Below the pieces are notes generated by a model that worked only from the letters and a program-made list of their open reading frames with translations, was not told the origin of the DNA and searched no databases. Source: Natronococcus amylolyticus DSM 10524 (lineage in GTDB: Archaea; Halobacteriota; Halobacteria; Halobacteriales; Natrialbaceae). Taken from it: 64,000 nt of DNA. How positions within the stretch are numbered: the stretch's first letter is position 1; every line of letters starts with the position of its first letter. Below are positions 54,702 through 63,017 of this stretch, piece by piece. The stretch is taken from assembly GCF_000337675.1 (NCBI RefSeq), contig NZ_AOIB01000013.1, forward strand, positions 317,697 through 381,696, given 5' to 3'. The translations under genes and the position numbers were made by a program.

Positions 54702-54710
54702 ATTATATAG
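54702..54710 (+). promoter_or_regulatory. TATA-like box before the small membrane protein
   Basis: ATTATATAG lies 24-32 bases before ATG 54734, the spacing of a leaderless transcript. Confidence 0.5.
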
Positions 54711-54733
54711 GTCGGTCCCGATTCGACGAGCGA

Positions 54734-54907
54734 ATGGATTTTACGCAGGTCGTCCTGGGACTGGTGGTGCTCGCGGTGAGCAGCCTCACGTTCGCCGGCC
54801 CGTCCGCGCTCGAGTCGCACGTCCTCGTCTACGCGCTTACGGGGTCGGCGCTGGTGATCGGCGCGGGCGCACTGTGTGTCGATCGTGCCCGCGACGCCCG
54901 CGTCTAG
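54734..54907 (+). CDS. Small two-helix membrane protein (57 aa)
   Basis: The frame from ATG 54734 gives MDFTQVVLGLVVLAVSSLTF, then a second hydrophobic segment (VYALTGSALVIGAGALCV) and a basic end. A good TATA-like box at 54702-54710 supports a leaderless mRNA. The TAG stop shares the CTAG (54904-54907) with the stop of the convergent NYN gene. Function unknown; probably real. Confidence 0.6.
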   Translation: MDFTQVVLGLVVLAVSSLTFAGPSALESHVLVYALTGSALVIGAGALCVDRARDARV

Positions 54908-55401
54908 AGCAGGAACGTCTCGCGGCGCGAGTCGAGATCCAGAAACGAGTCGGCCTCCGCGATGAGCTCCTCGGCGGTCGAGGACTCGAAGGCCATTACC
55001 TCGACGCGGACGCCCTCGTGACGCAGGTGTGAGCAGAGCCGCGAGAAGTCGCCGTCGCCCGTACAGAGCACGAGCGTATCGATGTGGTTCGCGAGCGTCA
55101 CCGCGTCCAAGCTCATTCCGACGTCCCAGTCGGCCTTCTTCGAGCCGTCGGCGAACGTCTTGATATCCTTGATCTTCGTCTCGAAGCCGATGTCGATCAG
55201 CGCCTCGAAGAAGCTCTCCTCCTCGGGCGAGTCCGCGCGGATGACGTAGGCGATGGCACGGGTAAGCTGGCGGTCCTGTACCGCCTTCTCGAGCAGCGAG
55301 GAGTAGTCGATGTTTCGGCTGTGGAGGCTCTGTGCGGTGTGATAGAGGTTCTGCGCGTCGACGAGAACCGCGACGCGCTGCCCCGAATGAATCTCGGTCA
55401 T
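54904..55401 (-). CDS. NYN-domain (LabA/DUF88) protein
   Basis: 165 aa. The PIN-like fold is marked by VAVLVDAQNLYHTA (D15, N18) and LVLCTGDGDFSRL (acidic TGDGD). These residues bind metal in NYN RNases, so it may be an endonuclease for RNA. No extra domain. Start 55401 (MTEIHSGQRVAVLVDAQN). Confidence 0.85.
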   Translation of the reverse strand: MTEIHSGQRVAVLVDAQNLYHTAQSLHSRNIDYSSLLEKAVQDRQLTRAIAYVIRADSPEEESFFEALIDIGFETKIKDIKTFADGSKKADWDVGMSLDAVTLANHIDTLVLCTGDGDFSRLCSHLRHEGVRVEVMAFESSTAEELIAEADSFLDLDSRRETFLL

Positions 55402-55501
55402 GTCCTACCCGTGACGGTCGATCGTGAAAACCCTTCTCACAACGGGCGGCCCTCCGGCAATCCGTGGCTACCTGTCGCGGAAAAAACGTGCTGACGCCCG
55501 A

Positions 55502-56326
55502 TCAGCTGCGAAGCTTCTCGATGCGCTTCTCGGTCGGCGGATGGGTGGCGAACACGGTCGCGAGCAGTCCGCGCTCGGAGTTGAAGATACAGAGCGCGGC
55601 CTGTCCCTCGTCGACGGTCGACTCGCGGTTCTCCGCGCCCTTCGAAATCTTCTCGAGAGCCCGAGCGAGCGGGTCGCCGCTGCCGATGTACTGACGCGCG
55701 TCGTCGTCGGCGACGTACTCGCGGTACCGCGAGATGGCCATCACGAGGATCGTGACGAGCATCTGGGCGAAGATCGAGAGGATCCAGCCGACGATGAACC
55801 CGCCGGGGTTGTCCTCGCCGCCGAAGACGTAGACGAAGTAGACGGCGTAGCCGACCATCATCCCGATGGAGCTGCCGACGGTCATCATCAGCACGTCGCG
55901 GTTCTTGATGTGGGCCAGCTCGTGGGCGATGACGCCCTCGAGTTCGTCGCGGTCGAGCAGCCGGATGAGCTCCTCGCTGACGACGACGACGCCGTCGCCC
56001 TTTCGACCGGTCGCGAACGCGTTCGGGACGCCCATCTGCTGAACCATCAGCGTGGGCTTTTTGATCCCCATGTCGCGGGAGAGCGACTCGGTCATGCGGT
56101 GGATATCGGCGTACTGTCCCTCCTCGGGCATCTCCTCGGCTTTCCTGGTCGCCATCCACTTGCCGAGTTTGTACTGGAGGAACGGGAACGTCACCAGCAA
56201 CACCAGGACGATCGGCCAGCCACCTGTCCCCAGGAACGCGAGGCCGACGGCCCCGACGAACAGGTAGAGCGCCGCCAGCATCGAGCCGACGACGAACATT
56301 CGTACTTTCAGTCCGAAGTCTGTCAT
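55502..56326 (-). CDS. htpX: HtpX-type membrane metalloprotease
   Basis: 274 aa from ATG 56326 (MTDFGLKVRMFVV). Four membrane helices flank the protease domain with VIAHELAHIKNRDVL (HExxH) and REYVADDDARQ (third ligand). VPNAFATGRKGDGVVVVSE is typical. It degrades misfolded membrane proteins. A TATA-like box is at 56351-56358. The second M48 gene of the window (44062-45729) is not in the same operon. Confidence 0.9.
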   Translation of the reverse strand: MTDFGLKVRMFVVGSMLAALYLFVGAVGLAFLGTGGWPIVLVLLVTFPFLQYKLGKWMATRKAEEMPEEGQYADIHRMTESLSRDMGIKKPTLMVQQMGVPNAFATGRKGDGVVVVSEELIRLLDRDELEGVIAHELAHIKNRDVLMMTVGSSIGMMVGYAVYFVYVFGGEDNPGGFIVGWILSIFAQMLVTILVMAISRYREYVADDDARQYIGSGDPLARALEKISKGAENRESTVDEGQAALCIFNSERGLLATVFATHPPTEKRIEKLRS

Positions 56327-56662
56327 ACCCCGAGGTAAGGGGTCGTGATGTATAAATTTCGCGGGTTGATTCGACAGACGGCGTGGCGGAGCCTGTCTCA
56401 TCTCGGCTCGTCCACCTCGAGTTGCCGCAAGAATCGCAGGACAACGAAATCCATAAGTTCGTCCCGGTTGCCCTTCCGGGTATGCCACGCACCGCTCGCG
56501 CGATCGTCGGACCCATCGTGAGCGGAGCGAGCGCGGCCCCCTTCTCGAAAAAACGCGTCTGAGAGTGCTCGTGGCGAGCGTGGCGACCTCGTCTCGGGCG
56601 CGCTCCGGTGTGCGGTTTCCCAGAATCGTTCGACGAACGTACGACCACCACACGACACAGAC
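56327..56662. other. Divergent intergenic interval between htpX and dapA
   Basis: 336 bases. It holds the htpX TATA-like box. On the minus strand a frame of ~88 codons ends at 56398 with a locally protein-like tail (HTRKGNRDELMDFVVLRFLR), possibly a gene remnant; the rest of that frame is not convincing. I saw no clear promoter for dapA by eye. Confidence 0.4.
56351..56358 (-). promoter_or_regulatory. TATA-like box of htpX
   Basis: Minus strand AATTTATA, centred about 28 bases before ATG 56326, as expected for a leaderless transcript. Confidence 0.5.
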
Positions 56663-57586
56663 ATGACATCCAACATCGACTTCAGCGGCGTCTTCCCGGC
56701 TATGTGTACGCCGTTCGACGAGGACGAACAGATCGACTTCGAAACACTGCAGACCGACGCCCAGCGACTCGAGGAGGCGGGCGTCGACGGGCTCGTTCCC
56801 GTCGGCTCCACGGGGGAGTCGGCGACGCTGACCCACGACGAACACGTCGAGGTCGTCGAGGCCGTTATCGACGCCGTCGACGACGTGCCCGTCATCGCGG
56901 GCTCGGGCTCGAACAACACCCGCGAGGCCCTCGAACTCTCCGAGCGCTCGGCCGACGCCGGCGCCGACGGCCTGCTGCTGATCTCGCCGTACTACAACAA
57001 GCCCGAACAACAGGGCTTCGTCGACCACTACGAGACGATCGCCGACGCCGTCGACCTGCCCCAGATCGTCTACAACGTCCCCTCGCGGACAGGCCAGAAC
57101 ATCGAGCCTGACGCAGCCGTCGAGCTGGCGAGTCACGAGAACATCGCGGGCTACAAGGCCGCGAGCGGCGACCTGGGCCAGATCGGTGAGGTCGTCGAGC
57201 GCACACGCGACGAGGACTTCGCAGTCCTCTCGGGCGACGACGCGCTCACCCTGCCCGTCCTGTCGGTCGGCGGCACCGGCACGATCAGCGTCTCGGCGAA
57301 CGTCGAACCCGAACGAACGTGTGCGATGGTCGGCGCCGCCCTCGAGGGAGACTACGAACGCGCCCGCAAGCTCCACCACGAGCTCGGACCGCTGTTCCGG
57401 ACGCTGTTTATCGAGACGAACCCGATCCCGGTCAAGGAGGCCATGGAGATCCGCGGCTACGGCCCCGCCCGGATGCGCTCGCCGATGACCCGCCTCACCG
57501 ACGAAAGCCGAGAGCTGCTCGAGGACGTCCTCGCCGAGCTCGAGGACGAGCCGGCGGCGGTCGCCGACGCAGAGGCCAGTCCATGA
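56663..57586 (+). CDS. dapA: 4-Hydroxy-tetrahydrodipicolinate synthase
   Basis: 307 aa. Residues matching the family active site: Y137 (IVYNVPSRTG) and the Schiff-base lysine K165 (AGYKAASGD), with GSTGESATL at the pyruvate-binding loop. It condenses pyruvate and aspartate semialdehyde in lysine synthesis. It overlaps dapB by 4 bases. Confidence 0.92.
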   Translation: MTSNIDFSGVFPAMCTPFDEDEQIDFETLQTDAQRLEEAGVDGLVPVGSTGESATLTHDEHVEVVEAVIDAVDDVPVIAGSGSNNTREALELSERSADAGADGLLLISPYYNKPEQQGFVDHYETIADAVDLPQIVYNVPSRTGQNIEPDAAVELASHENIAGYKAASGDLGQIGEVVERTRDEDFAVLSGDDALTLPVLSVGGTGTISVSANVEPERTCAMVGAALEGDYERARKLHHELGPLFRTLFIETNPIPVKEAMEIRGYGPARMRSPMTRLTDESRELLEDVLAELEDEPAAVADAEASP

Positions 57587-58350
57587 CGGTCGGGATCGGC
57601 GTCACCGGAGCGACGGGACGGATGGGCCGCGAGGTCGTCGCCGCCGTCGCCGATCACGAGGACTGCGAGGTCGCCTTCGCCGTCAACCGCGACCCCGACG
57701 GCGAGCGCGTCGACGGCGTCGAACTCGAGCCCGCGGCGCGGTTCGACGCGCTGCTCGCGGAGCGCGAGCCCGACGCCGTGATCGACTTCACCGGACCCGA
57801 GTCAGCAGCGGACTACGCCCGAGCCTGCGCCGAGATCGGCGTTGCTTTCGTCACGGGCACGACCGGGTTCGGCGACGACGGGCTCGCGGCGCTCGAGGAC
57901 GCCGGCGACGAGGTTCCGGTGCTCCACGCGCCGAACTTCGCCCGCGGGGTTCAGGCGCTGGTCAACGTCGTCGGCCAGGCGGTGCGGAACCTCCCGGGGT
58001 ACGACGTCGAACTCGTCGAGACCCACCACAACGGAAAGCGCGACGCACCCAGCGGCACCGCGAACCGGCTGCTCGACGAGATCGAGGCGAACGGCGAGTT
58101 CTCGGGGCGCACGCACGGCCGTGAGGGCGAGGCCCCCCGCGAGGACGGCGAGATCGGCGTCCATGCGCTTCGTGCTGGCAATATCACCGGTGAACACGAG
58201 GTCGTCCTCGCGGGCAACGACGAGGAAGTTCGCCTGACCCACCGCGCCGAGGACCGCGGCGTGTTCGCCGCGGGCGCGGTCGACGCCGCGGTCTGGATCG
58301 CAGGACGGAAGGCGGGGAACTACAACTTTGCGGACGTGATCGACGAATGA
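57583..58350 (+). CDS. dapB: 4-Hydroxy-tetrahydrodipicolinate reductase
   Basis: 255 aa from ATG 57583, which overlaps the dapA stop (ATGA). The dinucleotide loop is GATGRMG at 9-15, and ETHHNGKRDAPSGT is the substrate-binding signature. It reduces the DapA product. It in turn overlaps dapD by 4 bases. Confidence 0.92.
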   Translation: MTVGIGVTGATGRMGREVVAAVADHEDCEVAFAVNRDPDGERVDGVELEPAARFDALLAEREPDAVIDFTGPESAADYARACAEIGVAFVTGTTGFGDDGLAALEDAGDEVPVLHAPNFARGVQALVNVVGQAVRNLPGYDVELVETHHNGKRDAPSGTANRLLDEIEANGEFSGRTHGREGEAPREDGEIGVHALRAGNITGEHEVVLAGNDEEVRLTHRAEDRGVFAAGAVDAAVWIAGRKAGNYNFADVIDE

Positions 58351-59183
58351 GCACGCTCGAAAGCGAGATCGGCGAGCTGTGGGATCGCAAGCAAAACGGC
58401 GAGGTCGACGCGGCGTCGGCCGGCGAGGACGAGTTCGCGACCCTGGAGGCCTTTCTCGAGGCCCTCGAGGACGGCGAGGTCCGCGCCGCCGAGAAAAACG
58501 GTGACGAGTGGGAGGCAAACGAGTGGGTCAAGCAGGGAATCCTGCTGAACTTCGGCCTGCGCCAGAATCAGGCCTACGACTACGGCGGCGTCGACCACTA
58601 CGACGTCCTCCCCCTCCGGGAGACCGACGACCTCGGCGAGCGCGGGACCCGGAACACGCCCGACGGGACGACGATCCGACGGGGCGCCTACCTCGGCTCG
58701 GACTGCATCATGATGAGCCCGAGCTTCGTCAACGTCGGCGCCTACGTCGACGACGGCACCCTCGTCGACTCCTGTGACACGGTCGGCTCCTGTGCTCAGA
58801 TCGGCGCGGACGTCAAGCTCGGCGCGAACACCCTCATTGGGGGTGTACTCGAGCCCGTCGAGTCGGCGCCCGTCGTCGTCGAAGACAACGTTTCGCTCGG
58901 TGCCGGCTGCCGAGTGACCTCCGGATTCGTCGTCGGCGAGAACAGCGTCGTCGGCGAGAACACGCTCCTGACGCCGCGCATCCCCGTCTACGACCTCGTC
59001 GAGGAGGAGGTCGTCTACGGCGAACTGCCCGCGAACCGGCGCGCTTTCACGCGGTTCGTCGAGTCCTCGGTCAGCGACCACGACCTCTTCGAGGGCGGCG
59101 CCTACAAGCCCGCCGTCGTCGCCACCGACCTCGAGACCGAGACCCTCGAGGCGACCGAGCGCGAGGACGCGCTCCGGGAGTAA
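58347..59183 (+). CDS. dapD: Tetrahydrodipicolinate N-succinyltransferase
   Basis: 278 aa. A left-handed beta-helix of hexapeptide repeats covers about 105-225, from GAYLGSDCIMMSPSFVNVG to GFVVGENSVVGENTLL. It belongs to the succinylase branch of lysine synthesis. Last gene of the dapABD run; lysA, dapF and dapE, which usually follow or lie near in haloarchaea, do not follow here. Confidence 0.88.
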   Translation: MSTLESEIGELWDRKQNGEVDAASAGEDEFATLEAFLEALEDGEVRAAEKNGDEWEANEWVKQGILLNFGLRQNQAYDYGGVDHYDVLPLRETDDLGERGTRNTPDGTTIRRGAYLGSDCIMMSPSFVNVGAYVDDGTLVDSCDTVGSCAQIGADVKLGANTLIGGVLEPVESAPVVVEDNVSLGAGCRVTSGFVVGENSVVGENTLLTPRIPVYDLVEEEVVYGELPANRRAFTRFVESSVSDHDLFEGGAYKPAVVATDLETETLEATEREDALRE

Positions 59184-59689
59184 GACTCGACCACCGTTTC
59201 GTTCGCGGTCGTTCTGCGACGGCTGTCGGTTCGATAGGCACCCGACCGTTAGCCTTCTCCGGAAGTACCAGATTAGCATATATCTAAATAGGTGGAGAGT
59301 AGTGTGAAACCCTCTCGATCGAACAGCTCAGAATCGAACCGCCAGCCACCGGGGTGAAACCACCCTATTGTGGATTTGTAGGCCCTATTCAGCTGGTCAC
59401 CGAATCGGTCGGTTATCACTCCTAGATCGGTCACCGATATTCGATATTCTCTCAGAATGCAGGTTCTCGTCGCTTAGCAGCCCCAAGTCGCTCGAGCTTC
59501 GAAGGTATCTCGATACCGGAGATACCCTGCCGAGACAAGGTTAGAACCTGTTTGGAAGAATAGATTAAGTCCGAATACTACTAATTCTGCCATTCGCACG
59601 GCCTCGAGCACTGCCGTACGTTCCCGGACGGACGCGATCGACGGAGCGAACATGAGAATCGTTATTATACTCGGTACTGTCGCGGGCGT
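59184..59689. other. AT-richer gene-free interval after dapD
   Basis: 506 bases of visibly lower GC than its surroundings, with TATA-like and purine-rich tracts (for example TAGCATATATCTAAATAGG near 59274-59292). A 59-codon minus-strand frame (59474-59653) contains LVVFGLNLFFQTGSNLVSAG, but I recognise no family. It may be old insertion-sequence or plasmid debris. The dap operon stops at its edge. Confidence 0.5.
59662..59670 (+). promoter_or_regulatory. TATA-like box of the enoyl-CoA hydratase gene
   Basis: TTATTATAC, 20-28 bases before ATG 59690, fits a leaderless transcript. Confidence 0.45.
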
Positions 59690-60439
59690 ATGCGCACCGA
59701 CGACGAGAACGGAGTCCGAACGATCACCTTCGACCGGCCCGAACAGCTGAACGCGTTTACGGCAAGCGAAGCCAGGAAGTTGGCAGCGGCCATCGAGGAG
59801 GTCGACGAGGAGGAGTACGACGCGATAGTGCTCACCGGCGAGGGCGAGGCGTTCAGCGCCGGGGGCGACCTCGAGGCGATGGCCGAACGCGAGGAGACGC
59901 CCAAGGAGTCGTACGAGCGGACGACCGAGACGCTGGGACGGGTCGTCGAGACCGCGCTCACCTCGCCCGTGCCGATCGTCGCGAAGGTAAACGGCGACGC
60001 CGTCGGCGCCGGCCTGGCCGTCACTGCGGTCAGCGACTTCGCCTACGCCGCGGAATCGGCCGCGTTTAGCTGCGCGTTCGTCCGCGTCGGGCTCGTCCCC
60101 GACACTGGCGGAACCTTCCTGCTCCCGCAACTGATCGGACTTCGGGACGCCAAGCGACTGGCGCTGACTGCCGAGTTCGTCTCCGCCGAGGAGGCAGCGG
60201 AGCTGGGGCTCGTCAACGAGGCCGTCCCGGACGGGGAACTGGACGACGTGGTCGCCGACCTCCTCGAGACCTTGCGGAAGCGACCGACGGCGACCCTCGG
60301 GCTCACCAAGCGGGCGATCCACGAGAACATGGGCAGGTACTGGCAGGAGGCGCTGGACCACGAGCTGCTCACCCAGTCGATGGCGTACGGAACGCCCGAG
60401 CACGAGGACGGCGTTCGGACGTTCCTGGAGCGACGCTGA
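59690..60439 (+). CDS. Enoyl-CoA hydratase/isomerase family, probably PaaG-type
   Basis: 249 aa. The crotonase landmarks are SAGGDLEAMA and the oxyanion loops VNGDAVGAGLAV and VGLVPDTGGTFLLPQ. Next to paaABC, the 1,2-epoxyphenylacetyl-CoA isomerase PaaG is likely, but a beta-oxidation hydratase is possible. It has its own TATA-like box and faces paaC convergently. Confidence 0.8.
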   Translation: MRTDDENGVRTITFDRPEQLNAFTASEARKLAAAIEEVDEEEYDAIVLTGEGEAFSAGGDLEAMAEREETPKESYERTTETLGRVVETALTSPVPIVAKVNGDAVGAGLAVTAVSDFAYAAESAAFSCAFVRVGLVPDTGGTFLLPQLIGLRDAKRLALTAEFVSAEEAAELGLVNEAVPDGELDDVVADLLETLRKRPTATLGLTKRAIHENMGRYWQEALDHELLTQSMAYGTPEHEDGVRTFLERR

Positions 60440-60679
60440 ACGGAGACGTGCGACGCCCGCTCGGGACGAGATCCAAGATACCCGGTTGAGGCCTCGCTAC
60501 GGGATACTCTCGACTCAGCACCAATCTCGGGAGCTTTTCCGACGGGAAACCGTACCGGAATTTCAACAAGTTCTCAACCGCGGTACGCGCACGGCTATTT
60601 ACACGAGTACGTCTGTATTTGAGTCTGCCGGCAGCTCGTCTTTTCACCGGCGACCCGGACTAACCCACCTCAGAAACGG

Positions 60680-61537
60680 CTATTCTGGTTTCTCCATGAT
60701 TTTGGTGGTCTCGCTGCGCCCGAGGTCGCGATAGGTGTGGGTTAGCTCGTCGTGGAGGTCGGCCCACGCGTCGGTGTGGCTCCCATCCCGGCCGCGCTTC
60801 TCGGGAAGCATCTCCTCGGTGATCTCGAAGGTGTCGTCGTCGACCTGCGGGCTGACCGGCAGCTCGAGTTCGAGGGACTCGAGGTACGGCACCACGATCG
60901 AGAGCCACTCCTCGCCCAGTTCCTCGAGGCTCGCGTCCCGCAGCCTCAGTTCGACGATAGCCTCCTCGAGGTCGGGATCGACCGGCTCGAACAGCGTCAA
61001 CGCGTGGGGGAACAGCCGATCGAGGGCGTTCTGAAGGCGCTGGTGGCCCTCTTCCCCCTCGGCCAGGCGTTCGACCCAGTTCTGGGCGTGCTCTAAGTGG
61101 TAGTCCTCCTCGCTCTGGATCTTGCCGACGCGATCGGCGATCTTCGGGTACGTCGACTCCTCGAGGGCCTCGAGTCGGAGCTCCTCGGCGGCGTCATAGA
61201 GGTACGACCGGAGGACGGCGTCGGCCCAGTCGCCCTCCTCGAAGGGGAGTTCGACGAGCGTACTGTGGCGGAAGTCGTCGGGATCGCGCTCGTAGATCAG
61301 CTCCTGCTCTTCGAAGCCAAGATCCTCGAGGACGTCGTACCACAGGCGAGCGTGGCCGAGTTCGTCCTGGGCGTTGTTCGCCAGCGCGAGATCCGACTCG
61401 AGGCTGGGTGCCCGAACCTGCCACTCGGTGTACCGTTCGGCGAGCACGAACTCGTCGTCGGCCAGACGCTTGAGCAGCGTCTCGAGGGCCTCGCGCTCGC
61501 GGGCGTCGAGGTCGTCCGGGTTCTCGAGGGCCGCCAT
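60680..61537 (-). CDS. paaC: 1,2-Phenylacetyl-CoA epoxidase subunit PaaC
   Basis: 285 aa. It has the ferritin-like helical bundle with ALANNAQDELGHARLWYDVL, which supports the structural subunit role. It pairs with PaaA in the (PaaAC)2 core. It starts at the base where paaB stops (TGATG overlap). Confidence 0.88.
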   Translation of the reverse strand: MAALENPDDLDAREREALETLLKRLADDEFVLAERYTEWQVRAPSLESDLALANNAQDELGHARLWYDVLEDLGFEEQELIYERDPDDFRHSTLVELPFEEGDWADAVLRSYLYDAAEELRLEALEESTYPKIADRVGKIQSEEDYHLEHAQNWVERLAEGEEGHQRLQNALDRLFPHALTLFEPVDPDLEEAIVELRLRDASLEELGEEWLSIVVPYLESLELELPVSPQVDDDTFEITEEMLPEKRGRDGSHTDAWADLHDELTHTYRDLGRSETTKIMEKPE

Positions 61538-61854
61538 CAGTCGTCACCTCGCTGTCGCTCGGCGGTGGCCTGTTCGTCCTCGCTCTCGACGACCTCGCGG
61601 GCGTCCTCGCCGGTGGTGTTGTAGGCGGTCGCCCACCGGTAGCTCCTGTCGGTGGCGCCACCGAAGGCGACGTCCTCGCTGTCGATTTCGCCGATCTCCT
61701 CGCGGGGGACGACCCAGAGGCTGTTCGTGGGTTTGCGCCGACCGTGCTGGATGGCCGCGAACTGCTTGGCCATCTCGCGGTCGGGTGCGTGAACGTTTCC
61801 GCAGTGGGCGTGGTACCCACCCGTCTTCTCCTGGCGAAACACTTCCCAGATCAT
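61537..61854 (-). CDS. paaB: 1,2-Phenylacetyl-CoA epoxidase subunit PaaB
   Basis: 105 aa. WEVFRQEKTGGYHAHCGNVH at the start and SLWVVPREEIGEI are typical of PaaB, the small subunit that links the PaaAC units. It follows paaA by 2 bases and overlaps paaC by 1 base. Confidence 0.88.
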   Translation of the reverse strand: MIWEVFRQEKTGGYHAHCGNVHAPDREMAKQFAAIQHGRRKPTNSLWVVPREEIGEIDSEDVAFGGATDRSYRWATAYNTTGEDAREVVESEDEQATAERQRGDD

Positions 61855-61856
61855 GG

Positions 61857-62798
61857 TCAGTCGGCCGCCTGCGGCGCGTGGCCGCCGGCGGTGGTAGCGT
61901 CGTTTTCGATCGTGTCACGGACCCACTGGACCGCGTCCTGTGCGTGTTTCCGGCCGTTGATCTGTCCGAGGCCGGGCTCGTAGTCGTTTTTGGCGATCGT
62001 GAAGAACTCGTCCCAGTCGAGGTCACCTTCCTCGACGGCGTAGGTGCCGTCGTCGCGCTCGCGAATCCGGGGTTCGTCGGGGATCTCGAGGCCGTGCTTG
62101 CGAGCTTTGGGGATGTACTGGTCGAGGAAGGCGTCCCGAAGTTGGTCGTTGGACTGCTGTTTGAGCCCCACCGAGGCGGCGAAGTCGTGGTGGGTGCTCT
62201 TGTCGTCGGTCGGGCCGAAGAACTGGATGATGCGGGGCCACCACTCCTCGAAGGCCTCCTGGGTCATCTGCCGTTCCTTCCGCGAGCCGGTCATCAGCTC
62301 CTTGAGGATGTCCTCGCCGTGTTTGACGTGAAATCCCTCCTCGAAGCAGACCTTGTCCATCGCATGGGCGTAGGGCTCCCAGCTGGTCCGTCGCAGCGTC
62401 GCCTGTCGGCGCATCGCCGCTCCGTCGACGAAAAACGAGATCATCGGCACGTCGACCCAGCTCTTCAGCGGGTAGTGAAAGCAGTTGAGGAACTTCCCGT
62501 CGCCGTTCGCCAGGTCGTCGAGCATCTCCTCGCGCGTTTTGACGCCCAACGACTCGGCGGCACGGTACAGCAGTTGTCCGTGGCCGATCTCGTCCTGGAC
62601 TTTCGCCGAGAACGCCAGCTTGCGGTCGATGCTCGGCGCCTGCCGGATGAACGGCCGCTCGAGGTAGGCGCCCATGATCTCACTGTTGGCGTGGAACTCG
62701 ATCATCCGCGTTGCGGCCTCCCGGTACTCCCGCGGCAGGTCGTCCGCGGGGCTGAACTCCCGGGGCCCCGCGCGTTTCGTGACTGCGTCGACGTTCAT
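61857..62798 (-). CDS. paaA: 1,2-Phenylacetyl-CoA epoxidase catalytic subunit PaaA
   Basis: 313 aa from ATG 62798. The di-iron ligands are in VQDEIGHGQLLYRA (ExxH) and CFEEGFHVKHGED (ExxxH-type). It carries out the O2-dependent epoxidation of the phenylacetyl-CoA ring. First gene of paaABC. A perfect inverted repeat lies at the predicted transcription start. Confidence 0.9.
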   Translation of the reverse strand: MNVDAVTKRAGPREFSPADDLPREYREAATRMIEFHANSEIMGAYLERPFIRQAPSIDRKLAFSAKVQDEIGHGQLLYRAAESLGVKTREEMLDDLANGDGKFLNCFHYPLKSWVDVPMISFFVDGAAMRRQATLRRTSWEPYAHAMDKVCFEEGFHVKHGEDILKELMTGSRKERQMTQEAFEEWWPRIIQFFGPTDDKSTHHDFAASVGLKQQSNDQLRDAFLDQYIPKARKHGLEIPDEPRIRERDDGTYAVEEGDLDWDEFFTIAKNDYEPGLGQINGRKHAQDAVQWVRDTIENDATTAGGHAPQAAD

Positions 62799-62801
62799 TA
62801 C

Positions 62802-62817
62802 TCTACTGCAGAGTAGA
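62802..62817. promoter_or_regulatory. Perfect inverted repeat at the predicted paaA start: candidate operator
   Basis: TCTACT at 62802-62807 and AGTAGA at 62812-62817 are perfect complements, with GCAG between. The paaA TATA-like box (minus strand AAATACTA, 62826-62833) puts transcription start near 62803, so the repeat covers about -14 to +2. A repressor bound there would block transcription. No regulator gene is seen in the window. Confidence 0.5.
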
Positions 62818-62825
62818 TTCCTCCA

Positions 62826-62833
62826 TAGTATTT
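62826..62833 (-). promoter_or_regulatory. TATA-like box of paaABC
   Basis: Minus strand AAATACTA, about 28-35 bases before ATG 62798. Confidence 0.5.
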
Positions 62834-62979
62834 CACCCCCATATGACGCGGTTTTAAATACTCCCGAAGGCGTCCGTAACAGCCGCTGAAGCCAAAACGG
62901 CGTTCTCGGGCGGAAAGACGTCTCAATCCGATCGATCCAGCTCCGGTGGGTTGGCCATACCCCTCGAGGAGTACGACCG

Positions 62980-62998
62980 CCAGTAGTTTCTTTACTGG
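62980..62998. promoter_or_regulatory. Inverted repeat over the paaI promoter
   Basis: CCAGTA at 62980-62985 and TACTGG at 62993-62998 flank a TTCTT spacer that overlaps the TATA-like stretch (62986-62994) of paaI. ATG 63018 is about 26 bases downstream. It may be an operator; the sequence differs from the paaA site. Confidence 0.4.
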
Positions 62999-63017
62999 TC
63001 GGCACACGGGTAGCGGT

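Noticed and set aside
56398-56662. Minus-strand frame of ~88 codons between htpX and dapA
   Set aside because: Only the last 20-25 residues look protein-like; the rest is low complexity. Kept as a possible remnant only.
62980-62998. The paaI inverted repeat as the same operator as the paaA site
   Set aside because: The half-sites differ in order (CCAGTA/TACTGG against TCTACT/AGTAGA), so I do not claim a common regulator.
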